Shown in pieces: positions 49,111 to 59,600 of a stretch of 64,000 nucleotides of DNA. Below the pieces are notes generated by a model. It did no database searches. It saw nothing but the letters and a program-made list of their open reading frames with translations, and was not told where the DNA came from. A program made the position numbers and the translations under genes. The stretch spans positions 2,113,001 through 2,177,000 of the forward strand of contig NZ_OZ038524.1 of NCBI RefSeq assembly GCF_964036635.1, in the 5' to 3' direction. Each line of letters starts with the position of its first letter. The stretch's first letter is position 1. Source of the stretch: Tenacibaculum dicentrarchi (GTDB lineage: Bacteria; Bacteroidota; Bacteroidia; Flavobacteriales; Flavobacteriaceae).

Positions 49111-49905
49111 ATGAAAAAATCAGTCTTAATTATAGATAGCGACCAACAAGCTATCGACAACTTAAAAGAACTATTAACTGAATTTAATTTTTTAAAAGTA
49201 ATAGATCAATGCACTACAACTATTGATGGTATTAATAAAATTAACACACTAAAACCTGATATTGTGTATCTTGATACACAGCTAAATGATGTTACTACAG
49301 GCTTTGATGTTATTGATAAAATAACTCTATCTGAAAAACCTGTTTTTATCTTTACATCTTCATCAAATAAAGATGCTTTAAAAGCTTTTGATTATGGTGT
49401 ATTTGATTATTTATTAAAGCCCTTGAATAAAATCCGTTTTTTTAATTCTATAGATAAATTAATAGCAAGTAAGAAAATTGAAAATCAATTTAGTCTTAAA
49501 AGTAACTTAGATAATATTTTAAATTTTATAAAAGAAAAATCTGAAGAAAAACCTAAAATAAACACTACTGTAAAAGGCACTAAAATCAATATAAAATCAG
49601 GTAATAAAGTAATTTTACTTGAAAGAAGTATGATTAAATATATATCGGCCTCGGGTTATTATATTGAAATTTTCACAACCGATAACCGTAAATTTTTACT
49701 ACGAGAATCTTTATCTAGTATCATAAAACGATTAAATGCTAGTAACTTTATAAGAATACACCGTTCAACAATCATCAACACTAATTTTATTGATGAAATA
49801 ATTGCTTCTAATTACGGAGAGACTGATGTAAAAATAAATGACAATAAAACATTTCGTATCAGTAAAAGTTATAAAAAAGAATTTCAAGAAATTATAGGAT
49901 TTTAG
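49111..49905 (+). CDS. LytTR-family response regulator
   Basis: 264 residues. The receiver domain (~1-120) has phosphoacceptor Asp55 (IVYLDTQL) and the conserved Lys in LLKPLN. The C-terminal LytTR DNA-binding domain (~160-260) shows MIKYISASGYYIEIFTTDNRKFLLRESLSSI and FIRIHRSTIINTNFID. There is no sensor kinase next to it. Its position back-to-back with susC suggests control of the susCD pair (inference). Confidence 0.88.
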   Translation: MKKSVLIIDSDQQAIDNLKELLTEFNFLKVIDQCTTTIDGINKINTLKPDIVYLDTQLNDVTTGFDVIDKITLSEKPVFIFTSSSNKDALKAFDYGVFDYLLKPLNKIRFFNSIDKLIASKKIENQFSLKSNLDNILNFIKEKSEEKPKINTTVKGTKINIKSGNKVILLERSMIKYISASGYYIEIFTTDNRKFLLRESLSSIIKRLNASNFIRIHRSTIINTNFIDEIIASNYGETDVKINDNKTFRISKSYKKEFQEIIGF

Positions 49906-49992
49906 AACATCCTAAGCAAGTGAAATTAATTTAGAAGTCCCCATTTCTACTCATTTTTTTATTTTTCAAAATAAAATAGCCACAAAAAAAAA

Positions 49993-50023
49993 CACCTCAT
50001 TAATTTTAAAAATCAACGAGGTG
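49993..50023. terminator. Terminator between LytTR and DUF4197 genes
   Basis: CACCTC (49993-49998) pairs with GAGGTG (50018-50023), extended inward with two mismatches and flanked by an A-run. Works for the two convergent genes. Confidence 0.7.
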
Positions 50024-50058
50024 CTTATAGTATTCTTTTAAGCCTAATTTATATTTTT

Positions 50059-50778
50059 TTAATACTTATCTTGTAACGCAAATACCTGACGTAATAATGC
50101 AGTATTTCGCAATCCTGCTTTTTCACGAATTCCTTTTTCTTCTACAGCAATCATGGTAAAAACACCTTGTAAAGCTTGGGTTGTAACATAATCTGTTAAA
50201 TTCGGATTTACTCTTTTTACAAAAGGAATACTATTATATCTATTGATTAAATTCGTCCAAATTTTATCAGCACCTACTTTTGAAAATGATTTTTTAATCA
50301 CCGGGTTAAATTTACTGTATAAAGCAGTAGTTGTTTTTCCTTTCAAATAAGAAGTTGCCGCGTTTTTATCGCCTAATAAAATAGTTTTTGCATCGTTAAA
50401 AGACATCTGTTTTACAGCATTTACAAAAATTGGCGTTGCCGTTTTAACAGCATCTTCGGCGGTGTTATTAATTGCTCTTAATCCTTGGTCAGCTAATTTA
50501 CTTAAACCGATTTTACGCAATCCTTTATCTACTTTTTTCAACTCTTCTGGTAAGGCAATTTTCACCAATTGGTTGTTGTAAAAACCATCTTTAGCAGTTA
50601 ATTTTTTTACTTGATTTTTAATTCCGTTGTCTAAAGCCTGACGCAAACCATTTCCTATTTGCTGTTGTGACAATCCACCGCCAAGAGTTCCTTGTGGCAA
50701 TTGGCTTACAACTTTTTGTAATTCGGCACAACCTGTTAAAGAAATTGCTAGTACTGCTACTGCTATAATTTTTTTCAT
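50059..50778 (-). CDS. DUF4197 lipoprotein
   Basis: 239 residues with signal MKKIIAVAVLAISLTGC (lipidated Cys17). The mature protein matches DUF4197: LGGGLSQQQIGNGLRQALDNGI, then FYNNQLVKIALPEELKKV and the C-terminal TDYVTTQALQGVFTMIAVEEKGIREKAGLR. The family is periplasmic or surface-anchored and of unknown function. Confidence 0.85.
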   Translation of the reverse strand: MKKIIAVAVLAISLTGCAELQKVVSQLPQGTLGGGLSQQQIGNGLRQALDNGIKNQVKKLTAKDGFYNNQLVKIALPEELKKVDKGLRKIGLSKLADQGLRAINNTAEDAVKTATPIFVNAVKQMSFNDAKTILLGDKNAATSYLKGKTTTALYSKFNPVIKKSFSKVGADKIWTNLINRYNSIPFVKRVNPNLTDYVTTQALQGVFTMIAVEEKGIREKAGLRNTALLRQVFALQDKY

Positions 50779-50852
50779 TTTAAATCTTTATTTTATTTGG
50801 TTTCTATCTTTTAAGATACCTTTTATTAGTAATTGTCACACTCTTTTCTATT

Positions 50853-51017
50853 CTACTTAAAGCTATCTGTTTTTTTATCATATCCAAAAGGACAATGTTT
50901 ACAGCCACTTTTACAGCAGTATCCACGTCTTAAATGATAGGCTTCTTTAAAAACCCGATAGCCTTGCTCATTTACATAATACTCATCGGGAGTTGCTTTT
51001 AAAATTTTATTTATCAT
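50853..51017 (-). CDS. DUF5522 small cysteine protein
   Basis: 54 residues, starting MINKILKATPDEYYVNEQGY and containing RRGYCCKSGCKHCPFGY, a four-cysteine block (CC-x3-C-x2-C) likely to bind zinc or an iron-sulfur cluster. This matches DUF5522, common in Bacteroidota. Too short for most gene callers. It lies 75 bp upstream of the DUF4197 gene and 103 bp downstream of the DUF4136 gene on the same strand. Confidence 0.75.
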   Translation of the reverse strand: MINKILKATPDEYYVNEQGYRVFKEAYHLRRGYCCKSGCKHCPFGYDKKTDSFK

Positions 51018-51120
51018 AATTTATCGTACTGCAAATATCAAAAAAAGATACGTTAATAAGAATGTTTTAGTTTCTTTAATTAACGCATCTTTTTATAAAT
51101 ATTATAAATATCTTAACTTT

Positions 51121-51666
51121 CTACTTTTTACTTTCTAGCGGATATTCAGCTAATATCTCTTTTACAAACTCTTTAATTCTAGCTTGCTTTCTTTCAACAC
51201 TACGACTACTTAATGCACCAGTACCAATACCCTGCCAAACCAATGCTTTATTTTGAGTATCTAAAACATCAATAAATAAAGTTCCTTCGGTATATTGAGA
51301 TACATTTATTCGGTTCATGCCGTTCATTCCAATCATGCCATAATAATATGGATAATAAAAACCGCCATACATCCTATCATTTACATTAATTCGTTCTCTT
51401 GATTTTGTAAACAAGCTCACTAAAACATCCGGCGATGAAGATTTAGCCATCCCTTTTGCCGTTAATTCTTGTTCAATAGCACGCATAATACGTTTTTTAT
51501 CTAAATCAGAAATAGCCGCTTTGTCAATTCCTTTTTTATAAAAAGCAAATGTTTTATAACTATTAAAATCAGCTTCTGTATCGTAATCGGTTGTTACTCT
51601 TACCGAACTACACGAGGTTATCATTAAAGCGATAATTGGCAAAAAAAATAGGCTAGATAATTTCAT
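51121..51666 (-). CDS. DUF4136 lipoprotein
   Basis: 181 residues with signal ending LMITSC (Cys19). The DUF4136 pattern is seen in VRVTTDYDTEADFNSYKTFAFY and the C-terminal LVWQGIGTGAL with FVKEILAEYP. The centre is rich in Tyr/Gly/Met (MYGGFYYPYYYGMIGMNGMN). Envelope-anchored, function unknown. It starts 11 bp after hutU, so it may be co-transcribed with the hut genes. Confidence 0.82.
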   Translation of the reverse strand: MKLSSLFFLPIIALMITSCSSVRVTTDYDTEADFNSYKTFAFYKKGIDKAAISDLDKKRIMRAIEQELTAKGMAKSSSPDVLVSLFTKSRERINVNDRMYGGFYYPYYYGMIGMNGMNRINVSQYTEGTLFIDVLDTQNKALVWQGIGTGALSSRSVERKQARIKEFVKEILAEYPLESKK

Positions 51667-51677
51667 TTTAGTAGGAT

Positions 51678-53717
51678 TTATTCTTGTTTAAAATCAGTAT
51701 TAAATAAGGCATCATCTACAAAATTAGGAACAGTAACTTGCAATTCTTTTTCAGACTTCATAGCACGTTTAATTGTAAAAACAGCGCCCTGATTTCTCGC
51801 CCAACTTCTTCTTGCAATTCCATTATTTACATCCCAAAAAAGCATTGATTTTAAGCGTTTTGATGCTGCCTTAGAACCATCAAGAAGCATGCCAAAACCA
51901 CCGTTAATAACTTCACCCCAGCCAACGCCACCACCGTTATGAATAGAAACCCAAGTAGCACCTCTAAAGCTATCGCCAATTACATTTTGAATTGCCATAT
52001 CAGCAGTGTAACGAGAACCGTCGTAAATATTTGAAGTTTCACGATATGGCGAATCGGTACCCGAAACATCATGATGATCACGCCCTAAAACAACCTTTCC
52101 TATCTTCCCTTTTTTAATCGCTTTATTAAAAGCTTCGGCAATTTTTGCACGTCCTTGTGCATCGGCATATAAAATACGTGCCTGCGAACCGACGACTAAT
52201 TTATTTTCTTGTGCGCCTTTAATCCATTGGATATTATCCGCCATTTGCTGTTGAATTTCAACAGGAGAATTCTTTCTAATTTTCTCTAAAACTTTACAAG
52301 CAATTGCATCTGTTTTGGCTAAATCTTCAGGATTTCCTGAAGCACAAACCCAACGAAAAGGACCAAAACCATAATCGAAACACATCGGTCCCATAATATC
52401 TTGCACATAACTAGAATAGGCAAAAACTTCGCTTCCTAATTTTGAATTATCCACCGTACAAAAAGCATCATTTTCATCTTTATGAACCGTTGCTCCTGCT
52501 CTACTTGCTTCTAATAAAAAGGCATTTCCGTAATCAAAGAAATATGTTCCTTTTTCAGTATGTTTATTAATCGCTTTTGCATGACGACGCAAGGTTTCCT
52601 GTACTTTTTCTTTGAATAATTCAGGCTCATTTGCCATCATTTCATTGGCATCATCAAAAGAAATATCGGCAGGATAATAACCACCCGCCCAAGGATTATG
52701 TAACGATGTTTGATCTGAACCTAAATCGACAGGTACATTTTCTTTGTCAAATTTCTCCCAAACATCTACGATATTTCCTAAATAAGCAATTGAAACAGTT
52801 TCTTGGTTTTCTTTTGCAAGGCGAACACGAGAAACTAAAACATCTAAATCGGTGATTTTTTCATCAATCCAACCTTGCGATAAACGTATTTCTGTAATCT
52901 TTGGGTTTACCTCAGCACAAACCGTAATACAACCTGCAATGCTTCCTGCTTTTGGTTGCGCTCCACTCATTCCGCCTAAACCTGCGGTTAAAAAGACATT
53001 TCCTTTAGGTGATTTTTTAATTTTTCGAAACGCATTTAACACCGTAATTGTAGTTCCATGCACAATGCCTTGTGGACCAATATACATATAACTACCTGCG
53101 GTCATTTGCCCATATTGGGTAACTCCTAAGGCGTTGAATTTCTCTAAATCATCAGGTTTTGAATAATTTGGAATCATCATTCCGTTAGTAACAACTACTC
53201 TTGGAGCGTCTTTATGCGAAGGAAATAAACCCATCGGATGCCCAGAATACATGGTTAATGTTTGAGTATCTGTCATTTCAGACAAATATTTCATAGTTAA
53301 TAAATATTGCGCCCAGTTAGAAAAAACACCTCCATTTCCGCCGTAGGTAATTAATTCATGCGGATGCTGTGCCACCGCATAATCTAAATTATTCTGAATC
53401 ATTAACATGATTGCTTTTGCTTGGCTACATTTCCCTGGATATTCCTTAATATCTCTGGCGTGCATTTTATAAGTAGGGCGAAAACGATACATATATATTC
53501 GTCCGTAATCTTCTAATTCTTTGGCAAATTCAGGCAATAAAACAGCGTGATGTTTTGCATCAAAATAACGCAAAGCATTTTTTAGCGCTAATTTTTTTTC
53601 TTCGGATGTTAAAATATCTTTACGTTTCGGAGCCCTATTTATTGACGAATCGTACACGGGCATTTCAGGTAATTCATTAGGAATACCTTGCTTAATTTGT
53701 TTTTTAAATGACATCAT
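51678..53717 (-). CDS. hutU: Urocanate hydratase (long, eukaryote-like form)
   Basis: 679 residues from the ATG at 53717 (a second ATG follows directly). The second enzyme of histidine breakdown, converting urocanate to imidazolonepropionate with bound NAD+. Motifs are HPMGLFPSHKDAPR, GGMSGAQPKAGSIAG (NAD-binding), DQTSLHNPWAGGYYP and RDHHDVSGTDSPYRETS. At ~680 residues it belongs to the long class, as in animals, not the ~555-residue class of Pseudomonas and Bacillus. It follows hutH by 11 bp. Confidence 0.93.
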   Translation of the reverse strand: MMSFKKQIKQGIPNELPEMPVYDSSINRAPKRKDILTSEEKKLALKNALRYFDAKHHAVLLPEFAKELEDYGRIYMYRFRPTYKMHARDIKEYPGKCSQAKAIMLMIQNNLDYAVAQHPHELITYGGNGGVFSNWAQYLLTMKYLSEMTDTQTLTMYSGHPMGLFPSHKDAPRVVVTNGMMIPNYSKPDDLEKFNALGVTQYGQMTAGSYMYIGPQGIVHGTTITVLNAFRKIKKSPKGNVFLTAGLGGMSGAQPKAGSIAGCITVCAEVNPKITEIRLSQGWIDEKITDLDVLVSRVRLAKENQETVSIAYLGNIVDVWEKFDKENVPVDLGSDQTSLHNPWAGGYYPADISFDDANEMMANEPELFKEKVQETLRRHAKAINKHTEKGTYFFDYGNAFLLEASRAGATVHKDENDAFCTVDNSKLGSEVFAYSSYVQDIMGPMCFDYGFGPFRWVCASGNPEDLAKTDAIACKVLEKIRKNSPVEIQQQMADNIQWIKGAQENKLVVGSQARILYADAQGRAKIAEAFNKAIKKGKIGKVVLGRDHHDVSGTDSPYRETSNIYDGSRYTADMAIQNVIGDSFRGATWVSIHNGGGVGWGEVINGGFGMLLDGSKAASKRLKSMLFWDVNNGIARRSWARNQGAVFTIKRAMKSEKELQVTVPNFVDDALFNTDFKQE

Positions 53718-53728
53718 AATTTCTTTTT

Positions 53729-55216
53729 TTAACAAACTTTAAACTCTTGATTTTTAACCATCTTAATTAGCGCATTAATATCATCTTTTAAAACACGATC
53801 TTCTTCTAATTTGGCTACTTTATTTCTGATCAACTTAAAATTCTCTTCAATAATCGCAGAAAAAGTATTAGGTCTTCTAAAATCCATTGCTTGTGCTGCG
53901 TACATCAATTCGATGGCTAATATTTTATCAATATTTCCTAATATCTGATTGAATTTTCTTCCTGAAATACTTCCCATTGAAACATGGTCTTCTTGCCCTA
54001 ATGAGGTTGGCACACTATCTGCCGAAGGCGGAAAACACAATGATTTATTTTCGGTAACCAAAGCTGCTGTGGTATATTGAGGAATCATAAAACCAGAATT
54101 TAAACCACCTGCCGATGTTAATAATCTTGGCAAACCGTGCTTTCCTTCTAGCAATAAATAACAACGTCTGTCAGCTATATTTCCTAATTCAGAAACTGCA
54201 ATTGATGTATAATCTAACGCCATTGCTAAAGGCTGTCCGTGAAAATTACCTCCCGAAATTGCTTCGGTTTCACTCAGTACAATAGGGTTATCGGTTACAG
54301 AATTCATTTCTATTTCTGCCAATTCTTTTAAATGTGCATAGGCATTTCTCGATGCTCCATGAACCTGTGGCATACAACGAATCGAATACGGATCTTGCAC
54401 TCTTGGAAAACTATTATCAGTCGCATTTTCAGAATCTTTTAAAAGCATTCTCATGCGTTCTGCTACTTTTAAATTCCCTTTAAACGGACGAATTAAATGC
54501 AGTTCTTCTTTAAACGGCGATACATTTCCTGAATATCCTTCTAAAGTCATTGCACCCGTAACGTCGGCTAAATCTAACACATATTCCATTTTTTTCAAGC
54601 CTAAAATAGCGTGCGATAATATAAATTGCGTACCATTAATTAAGCCTAATCCTTCTTTTGCCATTAATGTTAAAGGCTGTAAATCATGCTTTTTTAATAC
54701 TTCTCTTGCTGAAATAATTTCTTCGGATTGCCAAAACTCTCCTTCACCTAATAACGGTAAAAACAAGTGTGATAACGGCGCTAAATCACCAGAAGCTCCT
54801 ACCGAACCTTGCTCAGGAACAACAGGCAATAAATCGTTTTCAATAAAATAAATAATACGTTCAATTAGCTCTAAACGAACCCCTGAAAAACCTTGACAAA
54901 GTGCATGAACCTTACAAATCATCATCATTTTTGACAATTCTTTATCAATAGGATTACCAACACCAACAGCATGGGTTATCAATAAATTTTCTTGCAATTT
55001 ACTGGTTTCCTCAGGTGATATTTGCACATCACACAAAGGACCAAAACCTGTATTAATTCCGTAAACAGCAGCGGTTGAATTTGCCATTACCTCTACCTTT
55101 CTTCTACATTCCTTTATTTTAATTGCAGCATCGCTTGTAACCACCGCTTTTAAAGTTCCTTCTGATATTTCAATGACTTTATTTACCGTTAAGGTATCTA
55201 TTCCGTACTTAAACAT
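53729..55216 (-). CDS. hutH: Histidine ammonia-lyase
   Basis: 495 residues. The prosthetic group MIO forms from Ala141-Ser142-Gly143 in GSVGASGDLAPLSH. Other motifs are YGINTGFGPL with the catalytic Tyr and SVTDNPIV, GNFHGQPLA. It deaminates histidine to urocanate. First gene of the hutH-hutU unit, with -7 box TAACTTTG on the minus strand (55238-55245). hutI and the last hut step are not in the window. Confidence 0.95.
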   Translation of the reverse strand: MFKYGIDTLTVNKVIEISEGTLKAVVTSDAAIKIKECRRKVEVMANSTAAVYGINTGFGPLCDVQISPEETSKLQENLLITHAVGVGNPIDKELSKMMMICKVHALCQGFSGVRLELIERIIYFIENDLLPVVPEQGSVGASGDLAPLSHLFLPLLGEGEFWQSEEIISAREVLKKHDLQPLTLMAKEGLGLINGTQFILSHAILGLKKMEYVLDLADVTGAMTLEGYSGNVSPFKEELHLIRPFKGNLKVAERMRMLLKDSENATDNSFPRVQDPYSIRCMPQVHGASRNAYAHLKELAEIEMNSVTDNPIVLSETEAISGGNFHGQPLAMALDYTSIAVSELGNIADRRCYLLLEGKHGLPRLLTSAGGLNSGFMIPQYTTAALVTENKSLCFPPSADSVPTSLGQEDHVSMGSISGRKFNQILGNIDKILAIELMYAAQAMDFRRPNTFSAIIEENFKLIRNKVAKLEEDRVLKDDINALIKMVKNQEFKVC

Positions 55217-55217
55217 T

Positions 55218-55295
55218 GGTATCTATTTTATTTTACACAAAGTTATTTATATTTTTGATACCTAATAAGACTTAAAAAGTCATCAATTGATACCT
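55218..55295. promoter_or_regulatory. Divergent hutH / lysR control region with GATACC boxes
   Basis: GATACCT occurs at 55257-55263 and 55289-55295, 32 bp apart, and inverted as GGTATC at 55218-55223. A -7 box for the LysR gene (TATTTTTG, 55250-55257) and one for hutH (TAACTTTG on the minus strand, 55238-55245) lie between the boxes. This is a plausible operator set for the LysR protein. Confidence 0.5.
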
Positions 55296-56180
55296 ATGAG
55301 TAATCAAATAGAACTACGCCATCTTCGTTATTTTTTAGCAGTTGCCGAATGTTTACACTTTCGAAAAGCAGCCGAACGCTTGTTTATTTCGCAACCAGGA
55401 TTAAGCCGACAAATTAAACAAATGGAAGCCGATTTAGAAGTACAATTATTTGTGCGTCATAACAGAAAAGTAGCATTAACCGAAGCGGGAAGTTATTTGA
55501 AAACGGCGCTTACTCAAAATTTAAAAAACCTAACACATATTTTTGAACATGCCAAATTACTACAGGAAGGTAAAAATGGGCATTTGAATTTTGGTTATGT
55601 AGGTTCTGCAATGCAAGAAATTATCCCTAATTTATTGATTAAATTTAAAAAAGACCACCCAAATGTGCAATTCGGATTGCAAGAAATGGACAATCAAAAA
55701 CAAATTGACAGCCTGCTTTCTAAAGATATTGATATTGGTTTTGTAAGGCTAGATAGAGTGCCTAGAGGACTTGCCATTCAGCCGATTTTAAAAGAGCCTT
55801 TTTGCTTGGTTTTACCGAAAAACCATCCTGTAAACACGGCTAATTTTAAAGGATTATCAGCATTAAAAAACGAATCTTTTATTCTTTTTGATCCGTCTTA
55901 TAGTCCTTCTTATCACGAAAAAGTAATGCAAATTTTTGATGATGCTAAATTCGCTCCTATAATATCGCACAATACCATTCATGCTGCTTCAATTTATAAA
56001 TTGGTGGAAAATAATTTTGGTTTATCAATTGTTCCCAAATCGTTACAATATGGCTACGATATGGGCGTACAATTTATTGACCTCACCACTATCAAACAAC
56101 GTACTACCTTGTCGGTTGTTTGGCATAAAAATAATAGCAACCCTATTTTAAAATCGCTACTAGAAAAAACAATACCTTAA
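55296..56180 (+). CDS. LysR-family regulator, probably of histidine use
   Basis: 294 residues from the ATG at 55296; the TTG at 55287 is rejected. Winged HTH at ~1-60 (LRHLRYFLAVAECLHFRKAAERLFISQPGLSRQIKQMEADL) and a periplasmic-binding-like effector domain at ~90-290. It is divergent from hutH, the standard LysR arrangement, so it probably activates hutHU with urocanate or histidine as effector (inference). Confidence 0.88.
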   Translation: MSNQIELRHLRYFLAVAECLHFRKAAERLFISQPGLSRQIKQMEADLEVQLFVRHNRKVALTEAGSYLKTALTQNLKNLTHIFEHAKLLQEGKNGHLNFGYVGSAMQEIIPNLLIKFKKDHPNVQFGLQEMDNQKQIDSLLSKDIDIGFVRLDRVPRGLAIQPILKEPFCLVLPKNHPVNTANFKGLSALKNESFILFDPSYSPSYHEKVMQIFDDAKFAPIISHNTIHAASIYKLVENNFGLSIVPKSLQYGYDMGVQFIDLTTIKQRTTLSVVWHKNNSNPILKSLLEKTIP

Positions 56181-56257
56181 CCACTAGCTTACTAAAACAA
56201 TATACTCTCCAAAATATAAATGCTTATTTTTACATACAAACCACCCCTTATAATTTT

Positions 56258-56581
56258 ATGATTTTTATTTCAAAATTTCTTATTCCTAAAGGATTTGTTG
56301 GCCTCGCTTTATTTCCTTTTATCTTTTTAAAAAAAGAAGAATTAAGAGAAAATTACATTTTAATAAATCACGAAAAAATTCACCTAAAACAACAGCTAGA
56401 ATTACTCGTTATTTTCTTTTATCTTTTTTATGGCATTGAGTGGCTTGTAAAATATATCAAATACAAAAATGGTTATTTAGCCTATAAAAATATCAGTTTT
56501 GAAAGAGAATCTTACCACAATGAAGATAATTTATACTACCTTGAATCTCGGAAAAAATGGGCTTTTATTCATTATTTATAA
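56258..56581 (+). CDS. Small membrane protein with HEKIH motif
   Basis: 107 residues. Two hydrophobic stretches (FVGLALFPFIFL near the N-terminus and LLVIFFYLFYGIEWLVKYI) flank NHEKIHLKQQLELL, a perfect HExxH zinc-protease signature set close to the membrane, as in M48/M56-type peptidases. A third ligand is not obvious; Glu in YGIEWL or ERESYHNE is possible. It is only about a third of the length of usual M56 domains. It precedes icmF by 71 bp. Confidence 0.6.
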   Translation: MIFISKFLIPKGFVGLALFPFIFLKKEELRENYILINHEKIHLKQQLELLVIFFYLFYGIEWLVKYIKYKNGYLAYKNISFERESYHNEDNLYYLESRKKWAFIHYL

Positions 56582-56652
56582 ATCGTAAAGAATTACTGTC
56601 TTTTTTAATAAATTCGTAGATTGCTTCATTAATTTGATTTAAAGCACTACGG

Positions 56653-59600
56653 ATGAGAAAAATAACACCCTATAAACCAACAAACAAAATACGAATTGTA
56701 ACTGCTGCTTCATTATTTGACGGGCACGATGCTGCCATAAATATTATGCGTAGAATTATTCAATCCACAGGGGTTGAAGTTATTCATTTAGGACACGACA
56801 GAAGCGTTGAAGAGGTTGTAAATTGTGCAATTCAAGAAGATGCCAATGCTATTGCAATGACTTCTTACCAAGGTGGGCATATCGAGTATTTTAAATATAT
56901 GTTCGATTTATTAAAGGAAAAAGCTGCTAGTCATATCAAAATATTTGGTGGTGGTGGCGGTGTAATTCTTCCTGAAGAGATTAAAGAATTGATGGATTAT
57001 GGAATTACTCGTATTTATGCTCCTGATGATGGACGCGCACTAGGATTACAAGGAATGATTAACGATTTAGTGAAAACCGCTGATTTTGCCATTGGCGATG
57101 TTTTAAAAGATGAAATAAATCATCTATCAAAAAAAGAAATTGGAAGTATTGCCCGAATTATTTCTTCCGCAGAAAATTTTCCTGAAGTAGCAAAAGAAAC
57201 GTTACAAGCAATTCATCAAAAAAATAAAAATTCGAAAATACCTGTTTTAGGAATTACAGGAACGGGTGGTGCTGGAAAATCATCTTTAGTTGATGAATTA
57301 GTACGCAGGTTTTTAATAGATTTCCCTAAAAAAACTATCGGAATTATTTCTGTTGACCCTTCAAAAAGAAAAACTGGAGGTGCTTTATTAGGCGACCGTA
57401 TTCGTATGAATGCCATTAATAACGACCGTGTTTATATGCGTTCGTTAGCAACTCGTCAATCTAATTTGGCATTATCAAAATATGTAAATCAAGCTATCGA
57501 GGTTTTAAAAGCCGCAGAATTTGATTTAATCATTTTAGAAACCTCTGGAATTGGGCAATCTGATACCGAAATTATAGAACATTCTGATACCTCATTATAT
57601 GTAATGACACCTGAATTTGGTGCTGCAACGCAATTAGAAAAAATCGATATGCTTGATTTTGCTGATTTAGTAGCGATTAATAAATTTGACAAACGTGGCG
57701 CTTTAGATGCTATTCGAGATGTGAAAAAGCAATATATGCGCAACAATAATTTATGGGATATTCATATGGATGATATGCCTGTTTTTGGAACTATTGCTTC
57801 TCAATTTAACGACCCAGGAATGAATACGCTATACAAACGTATTATGGATAAAATAGTTGAAAAAACAGGCGTTGATTTAAAATCAGAAATGGAAATCACC
57901 AAAGAAATGTCTGAAAAAATCTTTGTAATTCCACCACGAAGAGTGCGTTATTTATCAGAAATAGCAGAAAGTAATAGGGCTTATGATAAAAAAGTTGACA
58001 GCCAAGTTATTGTTGCTCAAAAATTATATGGTATTGTTCAAACCATTTTATCTATTCTTCCCAAGGAAATAAAAGAAGATTTTCTATCTAAAAATGGATT
58101 AGAACAAGATGAAATTTTAAAAGAAACTCCAGAGAATGAATTTGATTTTATAAAATTATTAATAGCACAATTTGATAAAGTAAAACTAAATCTTGACCCT
58201 CATAACTGGGAAGTAATTTTAAATTGGAAAGCCAAAGTTCAAAAATATAAAGACCCTGTTTATAGCTTTAAAGTAAGAGATAAAATAATTAATATTGATA
58301 CACACAATGAATCTTTATCGCATACACAAGTTGCGAAAGTAGCCTTACCAAAATACCAAGCTTGGGGCGATTTATTACGTTGGAATTTACAAGAAAACGT
58401 GCCTGGTGAATTTCCTTATACCGCAGGATTATATCCATTTAAAAGAACTGGTGAAGACCCAACACGAATGTTTGCTGGTGAAGGAGGCCCAGAACGTACC
58501 AACAGACGTTTTCATTATGTGAGTTTAGGAATGCCCGCAAAGCGCTTATCAACTGCTTTTGATTCGGTTACTTTATACGGAAATGACCCTGGTAAAAGAC
58601 CCGATATTTACGGGAAAATTGGAAATGCTGGAGTTTCTATTTGTTGTTTAGATGATGCTAAAAAATTGTTTTCTGGTTTCGATTTAACACACGCTTTAAC
58701 CTCTGTAAGTTTAACAATTAATGGTCCTGCACCGATATTGTTAGGTTTTTTCATGAATGCGGCTATAGACCAGAATTGTGAAAAATACATCAAAGAAAAT
58801 AATTTAGAGGCTTTAGTTGAAGCTAAATTCGATGAAATTTATGATTCAAAAGGTTTAGAAAGACCGACATATCAAGGAGATTTACCACAAGGAAATGATG
58901 GTTTAGGATTGATGTTACTAGGGTTAACTGGCGATATGATTTTACCTTCGGATGTATATGCTGAAATCAAAAAAACAACCTTAGCACAGGTTCGTGGTAC
59001 GGTTCAAGCGGATATTTTAAAAGAAGATCAAGCTCAAAATACCTGTATCTTTTCAACAGAATTTGCCTTGCGTTTAATGGGTGATGTGCAAGAATATTTT
59101 ATAAAAGAACAGGTTCGTAATTTTTATTCGGTTTCAATTTCTGGATATCATATTGCCGAAGCTGGTGCAAATCCGATTACACAGCTTGCATTAACATTAT
59201 CCAATGGTTTTACTTATGTCGAATATTATTTAGCACGTGGAATGGACATTAATAAATTTGGACCTAATTTATCTTTCTTTTTCTCTAACGGAATTGACCC
59301 TGAATATTCGGTAATTGGTCGTGTTGCTCGTAAAATTTGGGCGAAAGCAATGAAACATAAATACGGAGCAAACTCAAGAGCACAAATGTTAAAATATCAT
59401 ATTCAAACTTCTGGGCGGTCTTTACATGCTCAAGAAATTGATTTTAATGATATCCGTACAACTTTACAAGCTTTATATGCGATTAACGATAATTGTAATT
59501 CTTTGCACACCAACGCATACGATGAAGCAATTACAACGCCAACCGAAGAATCGGTGCGTAGAGCGATGGCAATTCAGTTGATTATCAATAAAGAATTAGG

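Noticed and set aside
54453..54851. 132-codon plus-strand frame
   Set aside because: Antisense to hutH, including its MIO motif.
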